This document shows positions 53,614 through 61,502 of a stretch of DNA of 64,000 bases, in pieces. The position numbers were made by a program, and so were the translations under genes. This DNA comes from Brachybacterium tyrofermentans. Lineage in GTDB: Bacteria; Actinomycetota; Actinomycetes; Actinomycetales; Dermabacteraceae. The DNA lies in contig NZ_JABUXW010000011.1 of assembly GCF_014897585.1 (NCBI RefSeq), forward strand, positions 62,001-126,000. Reading direction: 5' to 3'. A model generated the notes under the pieces. It was given only the letters and a program-made list of their open reading frames with translations. It searched no databases and was not told the origin of the DNA. Each line of letters begins with the position of its first letter. The stretch's first letter is position 1.

Positions 53614-54747
53614 GTGAACGACGACTACTACGAGCTCCTCGGCGTCTCCCGCGACGCCTCGACCGAGGAGATCAAGAAGGCGTACCGGAAGCTCGCCCGG
53701 ACCCTCCACCCGGACGTCAACCCCGACCCCGAGGCCTCCGAGCGCTTCAAGAAGGTCTCCCAGGCCTACGAGACCCTGTCCAATGCGGACAAGCGCCGCC
53801 AGTACGACATGGGCGGCGGCCCCGGCATGGGCGGTGGCGGCGGATTCGGCGGCTTCGGAGGCGGAGCCGGATTCGACGTCAACGACATCTTCGACATGTT
53901 CGCCGGGGCGACCGGCATGCGGGGTCGCAACCAGGGCCCCGTGCCCCGCCAGCGCCGTGGCGGAGATGTGCTGCGCCGGGTGAAGATCGACCTGCGCGAC
54001 GTGGTCTTCGGCACCGAGAAGGAGGTCTCCTTCCGCACCGCGGTGCTCTGCGAGCACTGCCACGGTGCCTGCGCCGAGCCCGGCACCAGCCCCACCCGAT
54101 GCACGGCCTGCAACGGCAGCGGCCACGTCCAGCGCGTCGCCCAGTCACTCCTGGGCCAGATGGTGACCATGGCGCCATGCCCCACCTGCGAGGGCCACGG
54201 CGACGTCATCGAGACCCCTTGCACCGGCTGCTCCGGCCACGGCCGCACACCGTCCGAACGCTCCGTCACCGTGCGCATCCCCTCCGGCGTCGAGAACGGC
54301 ACCCGGATCCAGCTGCGCGGCGAGGGCGAGACCGGTGAGGCCGGCGGCCCCTCCGGTGACCTCTTCGTGGAGCTCGCCGTCGCCGAGCACGAGATGTTCG
54401 TGCGTGACGGGGAGGACCTGGTGATCACCATGGCCGTGCCGATGACCTCGGCGGCGCTCGGCGCGACCATCCCGCTGGAGACCTTCGACGGCACCCAGGA
54501 GATCGATGTGAAGCCGGGCGCTCAGCCCGGGGACGAGATCACCCTCAAGGGCCTCGGCGTCACCCCGCTGCGCCGCGAGCGCCGCGGCGACGTGCGCGTC
54601 GTGCTCGATGTCGCCGTGCCCACGACGCTCAGCGACGAGGAGCGTGAGCTGCTCCAGCAGTTCGCGGATCTGCGAGGCGACGAGACCACACGGCGCAAGG
54701 GCCACGGTCCCTTCGCCAAGCTCCGCGACCGCCTGCGCGACCTCTGA
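53614..54747 (+). CDS. dnaJ: Chaperone DnaJ (second, hrcA-linked type)
   Basis: The 377-residue co-chaperone stimulates DnaK. The J domain (1-66) has HPD in [13 protein letters not shown] Gly/Phe region follows ([11 protein letters not shown]), then the zinc domain (about 140-220) with [16 protein letters not shown] and CTGCSGHG. The first repeat reads [12 protein letters not shown], so its second half is degenerate, but the cysteines remain. The C-terminal substrate-binding domains are complete. The start is GTG 53614. It lies 126 bases after hrcA, a typical actinobacterial hrcA-dnaJ2 operon. Confidence 0.94.
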   Translation: MNDDYYELLGVSRDASTEEIKKAYRKLARTLHPDVNPDPEASERFKKVSQAYETLSNADKRRQYDMGGGPGMGGGGGFGGFGGGAGFDVNDIFDMFAGATGMRGRNQGPVPRQRRGGDVLRRVKIDLRDVVFGTEKEVSFRTAVLCEHCHGACAEPGTSPTRCTACNGSGHVQRVAQSLLGQMVTMAPCPTCEGHGDVIETPCTGCSGHGRTPSERSVTVRIPSGVENGTRIQLRGEGETGEAGGPSGDLFVELAVAEHEMFVRDGEDLVITMAVPMTSAALGATIPLETFDGTQEIDVKPGAQPGDEITLKGLGVTPLRRERRGDVRVVLDVAVPTTLSDEERELLQQFADLRGDETTRRKGHGPFAKLRDRLRDL

Positions 54748-54756
54748 GGCGCTGAT

Positions 54757-55545
54757 ATGCCCACCACCCCGCCCGGGTTCCTGATCCTCGACGCCGCTCT
54801 CGAGACGGCGCGCGAGGGCGACACGCTGACCCTGGGTGGGGACGAGGGCAAGCACGCCGCCAAGGTGGCCCGGATCGGGGTGGGGGAGCAGATCCTGCTC
54901 ACCGACGGCCCGGGTCGCCAGGTGCTCGCCGAGGTGACCGTGGCCCGCAAGGAGGCCCTCGACCTGCGTCTGCTCGAGGAGCCGTCGCCTGCTGTCCAGC
55001 GCCTGCCGAGGCTGGCGCTCGTGCAGGCGCTCGCGACGGGCGGTCGCGACGAGCAGGCCGTCGAATCCGCCACCGAGCTCGGGGTGGACCGGGTGGTGCC
55101 GTGGATCGCCCGGCGCTCCGTCTCGGTGTGGCGGGGCGACAAGCTCGTCAAGGGGCGTGCCCGCTGGACCGGCACGGTACGGGCCGCTGTGAAGCAGTGC
55201 CGTCGGCCCGGGATCCCCGCGGTCGACGCCCCTGTCACGACCCGCGAGCTCGTCGCCGATCTGCGTGAGCGCTCCGCCGCCGGCACCCTCGTGCTGGTCC
55301 TCCACGAGCAGGAGTCCGTGGGTCTCATGGAGCTCGCCGACGAGCTGTGGGCCGCGAGCGAGCACGGGGTCGAGGAGATCGTCGTGATCGTGGGCCCCGA
55401 AGGCGGCATCGCCCCCGAGGAGCTCGACTCGCTGCGCGAGGCCGGAGCCCGCTCGGTGCTGCTGGGCCCCGAGGTGCTGCGCTCCTCGACCGCAGGGCCC
55501 GCGGCGCTCGCGGTGCTCAGCGGGCTCCTCGGCCGCTGGGGCTGA
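54757..55545 (+). CDS. rsmE: 16S rRNA (uracil1498-N3)-methyltransferase RsmE
   Basis: This 262-residue SPOUT-fold methyltransferase modifies U1498 of 16S rRNA. An N-terminal PUA-like part is followed by the trefoil knot with VIVGPEGGIAPEEL (about 211-224) and LGPEVLRSSTAGPAAL. The ATG lies nine bases after the dnaJ stop, so it is the third gene of the hrcA operon. The order dnaJ-rsmE is common in Gram-positives. Confidence 0.93.
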   Translation: MPTTPPGFLILDAALETAREGDTLTLGGDEGKHAAKVARIGVGEQILLTDGPGRQVLAEVTVARKEALDLRLLEEPSPAVQRLPRLALVQALATGGRDEQAVESATELGVDRVVPWIARRSVSVWRGDKLVKGRARWTGTVRAAVKQCRRPGIPAVDAPVTTRELVADLRERSAAGTLVLVLHEQESVGLMELADELWAASEHGVEEIVVIVGPEGGIAPEELDSLREAGARSVLLGPEVLRSSTAGPAALAVLSGLLGRWG

Positions 55546-55631
55546 GCCTTTCTCGCCCTGCCCTGAGCTTCCATCGCCTAGCGCGCGTCGCCGCTCAGAT
55601 CGGAGCTCGGACGTCTCGCACGCCCCGAATC

Positions 55632-55865
55632 CCTCGATTCGTGTCGCTCGTGGGACGTTTCTGAGGAATCGGTGCTGAGGAATCGGTGCTGGGGAATGCG
55701 TGCTGTGAGGCGAGCAGGGGCTGTGGTGCCGTTTTCCCTCGATTCGTGTCGCTCGTGGGACGTTTCTGAGGAATCGGTGCTGGCGGCGTCTGGCTCGGGG
55801 TGAGCAGGGGCTGTGGTGCGGTTTTCCTTCGATTCGTGTCGCTCGTGGGATGTTTCTGAGGAATC
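55632..55865. repeat. 39-bp interspersed direct repeat, three copies
   Basis: Copies lie at 55632-55670, 55737-55775 and 55827-55865. The first two are identical and the third has two differences. Each begins near GATTCGTGTCGCTCG and ends TTTCTGAGGAATC, so GATTC and GAATC form short inverted ends. Copies 2 and 3 also share about 25 bases upstream, GAGCAGGGGCTGTGGTGC. Spacing is irregular (66 and 51 bases between copies). No supported gene lies in 55546-56006. Confidence 0.88.
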
Positions 55866-55930
55866 GGGACAGAGGTAGGGGCAGAGGTGGGGAGCGACGC
55901 CGGGACGTCGCGTCGTCGGTCCGCGTGAGG

Positions 55931-55948
55931 CCCGTGCCGCGGCACGGG
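55931..55948. promoter_or_regulatory. Perfect 18-bp palindrome
   Basis: CCCGTGCCGCGGCACGGG has no loop. It lies about 45 bases upstream of the TAGTGT box that serves the ABC-exporter leader ORF, so a dimeric regulator site is possible. A chance GC-rich palindrome is the alternative. Confidence 0.4.
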
Positions 55949-56006
55949 TCCCTCCGACCCCTGTTCGCCGTGTGAGGCAGGCCACGGTTGTGTAGTGTCA
56001 TCCGCT

Positions 56007-56072
56007 ATGCGCCGCGTCGACACCTGCCACGAGTCCCCGGCGACCGCTGATGGGTCCGGTGAGCGGCGATGA
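56007..56072 (+). CDS. Near-leaderless 21-residue upstream peptide
   Basis: This short ORF begins MRRVDTCHE and ends SGERR. TAGTGT (55993-55998) lies eight bases before its ATG, so any leader is one or two bases. Its TGA (56070-56072) overlaps the ATG (56069-56071) of the exporter ATPase as ATGA. This matches the arrangement at 1954-2025. I infer a leader peptide that couples translation to the transporter operon. Coding is unproven. Confidence 0.42.
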   Translation: MRRVDTCHESPATADGSGERR

Positions 56073-57109
56073 TCCTCGCCGAGAACCTGGTCAAGGAGTT
56101 CAGCAGGCCCCGTCGGGTCGAGGGCAGGATGTCCGGCCTGCGATCCTTCTTCAGCACACAGAAGATCACCACGCGAGCGGTCGACGACATCTCCCTGCGC
56201 ATCGACGACGGGGAGATCGTGGGCTATCTCGGCCCCAACGGCGCCGGGAAGTCCACCACCATCAAGATGCTCACCGGCATCCTCGTGCCCACGTCCGGAC
56301 GCATCGAGGTCGAGGGGATCGTGCCCTGGAAGGACCGGCGCACCAACGCCCGCACCATCGGTGCCGTGTTCGGCCAGCGCACCCAGCTGTGGACCGATCT
56401 TCCGCTGCGGGAGTCCTTCGACCTGATCGCGAAGCTCTACGGGCTCTCGCCCGAGGACTATCGCCGATCGCTCGACGTCTTCGTGGACCTGCTGGACATG
56501 GGCCCCTTCCTCGACACCGCCGTGCGGTCGCTGTCGCTCGGGCAGCGGATGCGCGGGGACATCGTGGCCGCGATGCTGTACCGGCCGCCCGTGCTCTACC
56601 TCGACGAGCCCACCGTCGGACTCGACGTGGTCGCCAAAGCGCGGATCCGGGACTTCATCGGGGAGCAGAACCGCTCCGAGGGGACGACGGTGCTGCTGAC
56701 CACGCACGACATCTCCGATATCGAGCAGCTCGCCCGGCGCGTGATCATCATCGACGAGGGCCGGATCCTCTACGACGGCGGGCTGGACAGCCTCCGGGCC
56801 CGCTACGCGCCCTTCCGAGAGATCCAGGTGAGCGCCCCCGAGATCCCGGAGTCCCTCGAGATCGAGGCGCTCACGCTGACCACCCTGGTCCCGGCCGGTG
56901 AGGAGATGCGCGCGACGTTCCGCTTCGATCCGGCGCAGATCCCGGCACCGGCGGCGATCGGCCGGCTCACCGCCGCGCTGGAGATCACTGATCTGTCCTC
57001 CCGCGAGCCGAGTGTCGAGGACGTGATCCGCCGGATCTACACCGACCGCGGGATCGAACCGCCTGTGGAACCGGCCGCCGCGGGACCGGGCGCCCCGGGA
57101 CAGCGGTGA
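56069..57109 (+). CDS. ABC-2 type exporter ATP-binding protein
   Basis: The 346-residue ATPase has Walker A GPNGAGKST (about 55-63), the signature LSLGQRMRG, Walker B VLYLDEPTVGLD and the H-loop TTHD. It resembles the NatA-like ATPases paired with DUF990 permeases, with a C-terminal extension of about 90 residues. The ATG overlaps the leader ORF and has only a weak ribosome site (GGTGAG), which fits translational coupling. The stop overlaps the first permease (GTGA). The substrate is unknown. Confidence 0.9.
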   Translation: MILAENLVKEFSRPRRVEGRMSGLRSFFSTQKITTRAVDDISLRIDDGEIVGYLGPNGAGKSTTIKMLTGILVPTSGRIEVEGIVPWKDRRTNARTIGAVFGQRTQLWTDLPLRESFDLIAKLYGLSPEDYRRSLDVFVDLLDMGPFLDTAVRSLSLGQRMRGDIVAAMLYRPPVLYLDEPTVGLDVVAKARIRDFIGEQNRSEGTTVLLTTHDISDIEQLARRVIIIDEGRILYDGGLDSLRARYAPFREIQVSAPEIPESLEIEALTLTTLVPAGEEMRATFRFDPAQIPAPAAIGRLTAALEITDLSSREPSVEDVIRRIYTDRGIEPPVEPAAAGPGAPGQR

Positions 57110-57933
57110 GCGCCCCCGCGCAGCGGCTGTCCGCTCCGCAGGTCCGCGTCGCGCTGCGGGCCTCGGTGGGCCATGCGGCGCGGTCCCAGTTCGCCTTCCG
57201 GGCCTCGACCTGGACCGGGATCGTGGCCTGCGTGCTCCAGGTGATCCTCGTGCACCTCGTGTGGACCGCCGTCTACGGCGGGCGTCCGGACGTCGCGGGC
57301 GTCGCCCAGGTCGACGCGGTCACCTATGCCGTGCTCGGTGTGCTCACCACCACGCTGTTCCAGCCGTTCATGTTCGACTCCCTGCTGGGGAGGCTGCGCA
57401 CCGGGGCCATCGCCTTCGACGTCATGCGGCCCGTCTCCGCCGTCCCCGTGGCGCTGGCCCGGCAGCTGGGCGGCACGATCGCGCAGCTGCCGGCAGCGGT
57501 CGCGGCCCTCGTCGTAGGCCTGGCGCTCGGCGCGATCGCCCTGCCCGGCTCCTGGGCCTCCGGCCTCGCGTGCCTGCTGTCGCTGGTCCTCGGATTCGCG
57601 ATCGCCCTGATCGTGAACTTCACCGTGGGGCTCGTGGGCTTCTGGACTCTGGAGACCGGCGGCGCCTTCCTCATCTACCGGATGCTCGCGCAGTTCTCCT
57701 CGGGCGCCCTGATCCCGCTGTGGTTCATGCCGGACTGGCTCACCGGCATCCTCACCCTGCTGCCGTTCTCCGCCCAGGTCTTCGTCCCGCTGTCGATCTA
57801 CGTGGACCGAGATCCCGGCTGGCACACCGTGCAGGCGATCGGGCTGCAGGCCCTGTGGATCGCGATCCTGCTCGCCCTGGCAGCCCTGGTGTGGCGGCGA
57901 GCGATCCGCCGGCTGGTGATCTTCGGTGGCTGA
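57106..57933 (+). CDS. ABC-2 family permease, DUF990-like, first subunit
   Basis: The 275-residue membrane protein has about six helices and belongs to the ABC-2 group with DUF990 (ABC2_membrane_6). Segments include AFDVMRPVSAVPVALARQLG and ALIPLWFMPDWLTGILTLLPF, the typical proline-rich late loop. GTG 57106 overlaps the ATPase stop, and its end overlaps the second permease by eight bases. It should form a heterodimer with that protein. Confidence 0.85.
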   Translation: MSAPAQRLSAPQVRVALRASVGHAARSQFAFRASTWTGIVACVLQVILVHLVWTAVYGGRPDVAGVAQVDAVTYAVLGVLTTTLFQPFMFDSLLGRLRTGAIAFDVMRPVSAVPVALARQLGGTIAQLPAAVAALVVGLALGAIALPGSWASGLACLLSLVLGFAIALIVNFTVGLVGFWTLETGGAFLIYRMLAQFSSGALIPLWFMPDWLTGILTLLPFSAQVFVPLSIYVDRDPGWHTVQAIGLQALWIAILLALAALVWRRAIRRLVIFGG

Positions 57934-58783
57934 GATCCCGATGACCCTGGACGACGGCCCCCGCCGGTCCCTCGCCCGTTCCGTCCCGACCTGGCGCACC
58001 TACGGCATCCTGCTGGGGGCGACCTGGCGCAGCATGCGCGTGCACCGCATGAACCTGATCCTCACCTTCCTGGGCAGCGCCGCGCTCCAGGGAACCCAGC
58101 TCGCCTTCATCGGTGTGCTGCTGGGAGCGTTCGGCACCATCGCCGGCTGGGACGTGGCCGAGGTGGCCTTCCTCTACGGCCTGCGGCTCACGGCGCACGG
58201 CGTATGCACCATCAACTTCGGGCAGCACCGTGCCAGCGCCCAGGTGGTGCGCAACGGCGACTGGGACCGCTATCTGCTGCGCCCGGCTCCGCCGCTGCTC
58301 CAGCTGCTCACCCGCTTCTTCAACCCCGGGACGATCGGGGACCTCGTGCTGGGCGTCTCGATCCTGTGCGTCGCAGCGACCGCGATCGATATCCGCTGGA
58401 CCCCGTGGATCGTGCTGTACGTGGCGCTCGCGGCGATCAGCGGCGGGCTGGTCGAGGCCGGCCTGCAGATCGGGATCTCCGGTCTCGACTTCACGATGGG
58501 GCCCACGACCCGCGTGAAGGACACCATCGACCGGGTGCTGACGGATTTCGGCGCGTATCCGATGACGATCTTCGGTACCGCGGGCGCCTGGCTGCTGACC
58601 TTCCTGCTGCCGCTCGCGTTCATGGCCTATCTCCCGGCCGCGCTCGTGCTCGATCATGCCGAGGAGCTGGTCGTGCCGCTGTGGCTGGCCCAGCTCTCGC
58701 CGGTCGTGGGCCCGTTGGTGCTCATCGGCGGGATCGCGGTCTTCCGGTATCTCTCGAGGTACTACGCGAGCCCCGGGCACTGA
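57926..58783 (+). CDS. ABC-2 family permease, DUF990-like, second subunit
   Basis: The 285-residue partner permease has about six membrane helices. Family segments are VVRNGDWDRYLLRPAPPLLQLL, matching the first subunit's DVMRPV region, and ISGLDFTMGPTTRVKDTIDR. GTG 57926 overlaps the preceding gene. Together with the ATPase it forms a complete exporter. It ends before an imperfect hairpin shared with the convergent reductase. Confidence 0.85.
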   Translation: MAEIPMTLDDGPRRSLARSVPTWRTYGILLGATWRSMRVHRMNLILTFLGSAALQGTQLAFIGVLLGAFGTIAGWDVAEVAFLYGLRLTAHGVCTINFGQHRASAQVVRNGDWDRYLLRPAPPLLQLLTRFFNPGTIGDLVLGVSILCVAATAIDIRWTPWIVLYVALAAISGGLVEAGLQIGISGLDFTMGPTTRVKDTIDRVLTDFGAYPMTIFGTAGAWLLTFLLPLAFMAYLPAALVLDHAEELVVPLWLAQLSPVVGPLVLIGGIAVFRYLSRYYASPGH

Positions 58784-58815
58784 GCAGCTGGTCCGGGGCC
58801 CCGGGCACGAGAAGA

Positions 58816-58842
58816 CCCCGCCGACGCGATGCGCCGACGGGG
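58816..58842. terminator. Imperfect hairpin between convergent genes
   Basis: CCCCGCCGACGC pairs with GCGCCGACGGGG with two mismatches around a three-base loop, between the permease and the FMN reductase. Confidence 0.5.
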
Positions 58843-58861
58843 CCCGGAGAACGGGGTCGGA

Positions 58862-59404
58862 TCAGCCGACCGGAGCGAGCGCTGCCTGCTCGAGGGCGGC
58901 GAAGGCCTCCTCGAGGGCGGCGGACTTCTCCTCGGTGACGAACAGCTCGCCCTCGACCGAGAGGTCCTCGCGGAAGCCGAGGCCGATGCTGCCGATCACC
59001 TCGGCGTCCAGACGACGCATGAGGGCCTCCAGGAGCGGGAGCACCTCGCCCGCGGCGCCCCAGCCGTAGCCGACGAGCAGGGTGGGCAGCGCCGACCATT
59101 CGGCATAGAGGAAGTCGATCGCGTTCTTCAGGGCGCCGGGGTAGGAGCCGTTGTACTGCGGGGTGAGGATCACCACGGCATCCAGGGCGGCGATCCGCTC
59201 GCCCCAGGTGCGTCCGTGATCGGTGGTCTTCTCCGCACCGGACTTCGGGCTGGTGGGCTCGTCGAAGGACGGCAGGGCCACGTCGCGCAGGTCGATGAGG
59301 TCGAGGTCGAACCGGTCGCCGGCGGACTCGGCGACCCACCGGGCCACCTTCTCCCCGACGCGGTTGGGGCGGGCGCTGCTGATGATGATGCCAAGTGTCG
59401 TCAT
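58862..59404 (-). CDS. NADPH-dependent FMN reductase family protein
   Basis: The 180-residue flavodoxin-fold protein has the FMN-phosphate loop IIISSARPNRVGEKVARWV at the start and the family motif LTPQYNGSYPGALKNAIDFL near 100-119. Homologues reduce quinones, azo dyes or chromate with NADPH. The ATG has GAGAAG about 11 bases upstream, and the region before it is relatively AT-rich (GTTTTAAG). It diverges from the HIT gene. Confidence 0.86.
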   Translation of the reverse strand: MTTLGIIISSARPNRVGEKVARWVAESAGDRFDLDLIDLRDVALPSFDEPTSPKSGAEKTTDHGRTWGERIAALDAVVILTPQYNGSYPGALKNAIDFLYAEWSALPTLLVGYGWGAAGEVLPLLEALMRRLDAEVIGSIGLGFREDLSVEGELFVTEEKSAALEEAFAALEQAALAPVG

Positions 59405-59481
59405 GATGCTTAAAACTTCTCATATCAGTCCCGGACTCCCAAACGGGATGTGCGCAGACTCGCTCCCGTAGACTTCCCGCT

Positions 59482-59844
59482 ATGGGAAACACTGCTGCCG
59501 CACCGTCGGATCCGGACTGCGTCTTCTGCCGGATCGTGGCCGGGGAGATCCCGGCGGAACTGGTCCACGAGGACGATCAGGTGATCGCCTTCCGTGACCA
59601 GGCTCCGCAGGCTCCCGTGCATGTGCTCGTCGTCCCGCGAGAGCATCGCCGCGACGTGCTCGAGCTCGTCGAGCAGCCGGAGCTGCTGGGGCATATCGCC
59701 TCCGTCGGCGGAAAGATCGCCTCTGACCTGGGCGATAATGACTTCCGCATGATCTTCAACACCGGCGCCCATGCCGGACAGACCGTATTCCACGTGCACG
59801 CGCACGTCCTGGCGGGCGGGCCGCTCGCAGAAGGAGAGATGTGA
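59482..59844 (+). CDS. HIT family nucleotide hydrolase
   Basis: The 120-residue Hint-type protein has the triad HVHAHVL (H104, H106, H108) and an N-terminal zinc-like CVFCRIVAGEIPAELVHED. Family enzymes hydrolyse nucleoside phosphoramidates or adenylylated intermediates. TAGACT lies seven bases before the ATG, so the transcript is probably leaderless. It is the first gene of the phoH-ybeY-CNNM-era run, six bases before the phoH start. Confidence 0.92.
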   Translation: MGNTAAAPSDPDCVFCRIVAGEIPAELVHEDDQVIAFRDQAPQAPVHVLVVPREHRRDVLELVEQPELLGHIASVGGKIASDLGDNDFRMIFNTGAHAGQTVFHVHAHVLAGGPLAEGEM

Positions 59845-59850
59845 CGGATC

Positions 59851-60897
59851 TTGGCTGATGCCCTGACCCCGACGCCCGGCCGCGCCCCCGAGGTGCTGGA
59901 GCGGAAACTGGCGATCCCAGACGATCTGAGTCCGTTCCAGGTGCTCGGTGAGAACGATCAGGCACTGGCGGCGCTCGAGGATGCGGTGCCCGACACAGAT
60001 GTTCATGTGCGCGGTCACGAGGTCATCCTGCGCGGCACCCAGGACGCCCTGCGGCGCTCCGAGCACATCATGCGCAGCCTCATCGACCTTGCCGGCACCG
60101 GTCAGGCCGTCACCACCGAGGTCGTGCAGCGCGCCGCGAACCTCTACGGCGACGACCGCGGTTCGGGCCAGAAGCTCGAGAAGGTGCTCTCGCGCACGGT
60201 GCTGTCCTCCCGGGGGCGCACGATCCGGCCCAAGACGCTGGGCCAGCAGAAGTACATCGAGACGATCGAGTCCTCGACGATCACCTTCGGCATCGGCCCC
60301 GCCGGCACCGGCAAGACGTACCTCGCCGTGGCGATGGCGGTCCAGCAGCTGCTAAACAAGCAGATCACCCGGATCATCCTCACCCGGCCCGCCGTCGAGG
60401 CGGGGGAGAAGCTGGGCTTCCTGCCCGGGTCCCTCAACGAGAAGATCGATCCGTACCTGCGGCCCCTCAACGACGCGCTGCACGACATGCTCGACCCGGA
60501 CTCGATCCCGCGCCTCATGGCCGCGGGGACGATCGAGGTCGCGCCGCTGGCCTATATGCGTGGGCGCACCCTGAACGACGCCTTCATCATCCTGGACGAG
60601 GCGCAGAACACCACACCCGAGCAGATGAAGATGTTCCTCACCCGCCTCGGGTTCAACTCCACCATGGTGGTCACGGGCGATGTCACCCAGGTCGACCTCC
60701 CGGGCTCCCAGCAGAGCGGCCTGCGGGTCGTCGAGCAGGTGCTCTCGGGGATCGACGACATCTCCTTCTGCCGGCTCTCCTCCCGGGACGTCGTGCGCCA
60801 CAGCCTGGTCAGCGACATCGTCGATGCCTACGGCCGCTGGGAGATCCGCCCCGGCGGCAGCAGGGACTCGCGCCATCGTGGCTCCACCGCGACCTGA
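59851..60897 (+). CDS. phoH: PhoH-like ATPase
   Basis: The 348-residue PhoH family ATPase has the P-loop [19 protein letters not shown] (about 148-166), [15 protein letters not shown] and Walker [23 protein letters not shown]-like N-terminal part contains [20 protein letters not shown]. It probably acts in RNA metabolism with YbeY. The start is TTG 59851; the nearest ribosome site, AAGGAG (59831-59836), lies in the HIT gene end and is rather far. No better start is visible before residue 15. Confidence 0.92.
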   Translation: MADALTPTPGRAPEVLERKLAIPDDLSPFQVLGENDQALAALEDAVPDTDVHVRGHEVILRGTQDALRRSEHIMRSLIDLAGTGQAVTTEVVQRAANLYGDDRGSGQKLEKVLSRTVLSSRGRTIRPKTLGQQKYIETIESSTITFGIGPAGTGKTYLAVAMAVQQLLNKQITRIILTRPAVEAGEKLGFLPGSLNEKIDPYLRPLNDALHDMLDPDSIPRLMAAGTIEVAPLAYMRGRTLNDAFIILDEAQNTTPEQMKMFLTRLGFNSTMVVTGDVTQVDLPGSQQSGLRVVEQVLSGIDDISFCRLSSRDVVRHSLVSDIVDAYGRWEIRPGGSRDSRHRGSTAT

Positions 60898-60967
60898 TCC
60901 CGGACCGGCCGTCGATCACCGATCCCCGAGCATTGAGCACCGAGAACCGAGAGCTGAGCAGCCAGAC

Positions 60968-61429
60968 ATGACCATCGAGATCCGCAACGAGACCACCTAC
61001 GTCGTCGACGAGAACGAGTTCGTCGACTGCGCCCGCTTCGTCTTCGAGGCGATGCACCTCAACCCGGCCACCGAGATGTCGATCCTCTTCGTCGATGAGG
61101 ACGCGATGGAGAAGCTCCACGTGCAGTGGCTGGACCTTCCGGGGCCGACGGACGTCATGAGCTTCCCGATGGACGAGCTCACGCCCGGCAGCGCCGAGCA
61201 TCCCGCTCCGGAGGGCCTGCTCGGCGATGTCGTGCTGTGCCCGAGCGTCGCCGCGAAGCAGGCCGCCGAGGCCGGGCACAGCGCCGTCGAGGAGATGCTG
61301 CTGCTGACCTGCCATTCGATCCTGCACCTTCTGGGCTATGACCACATGGAGGAGGACGAGCGGAAGGTCATGTTCGACCTCCAGCGCCAGCTGCTGCTGA
61401 CGTTCCTCGCCTCCCGGGGGAAGAGCTGA
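60968..61429 (+). CDS. ybeY: Endoribonuclease YbeY
   Basis: This 153-residue zinc-dependent enzyme works in 16S rRNA maturation and ribosome quality control. The metal site is H116, H120 and H126 in CHSILHLLGYDHMEEDE, preceded by TDVMSFPMDE and LLGDVVLCP. ATG 60968 follows a run of GAG/GAGC motifs without a strong ribosome site. The gene lies between phoH and CNNM as in most Gram-positives. Confidence 0.95.
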   Translation: MTIEIRNETTYVVDENEFVDCARFVFEAMHLNPATEMSILFVDEDAMEKLHVQWLDLPGPTDVMSFPMDELTPGSAEHPAPEGLLGDVVLCPSVAAKQAAEAGHSAVEEMLLLTCHSILHLLGYDHMEEDERKVMFDLQRQLLLTFLASRGKS

Positions 61430-61502
61430 GCGCCATCGCCATGCCTGATCAACCTCCGCAGCGCGCCCTCGGCATGAGCAGTCCGGACAGAGCGGGCCTC
61501 CC

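Noticed and set aside
55632-55865. CRISPR-like array of 39-bp repeats
   Set aside because: Only three copies, spacers of unequal length (66 and 51 bases) that share sequence next to the repeat, and no cas genes in the window.
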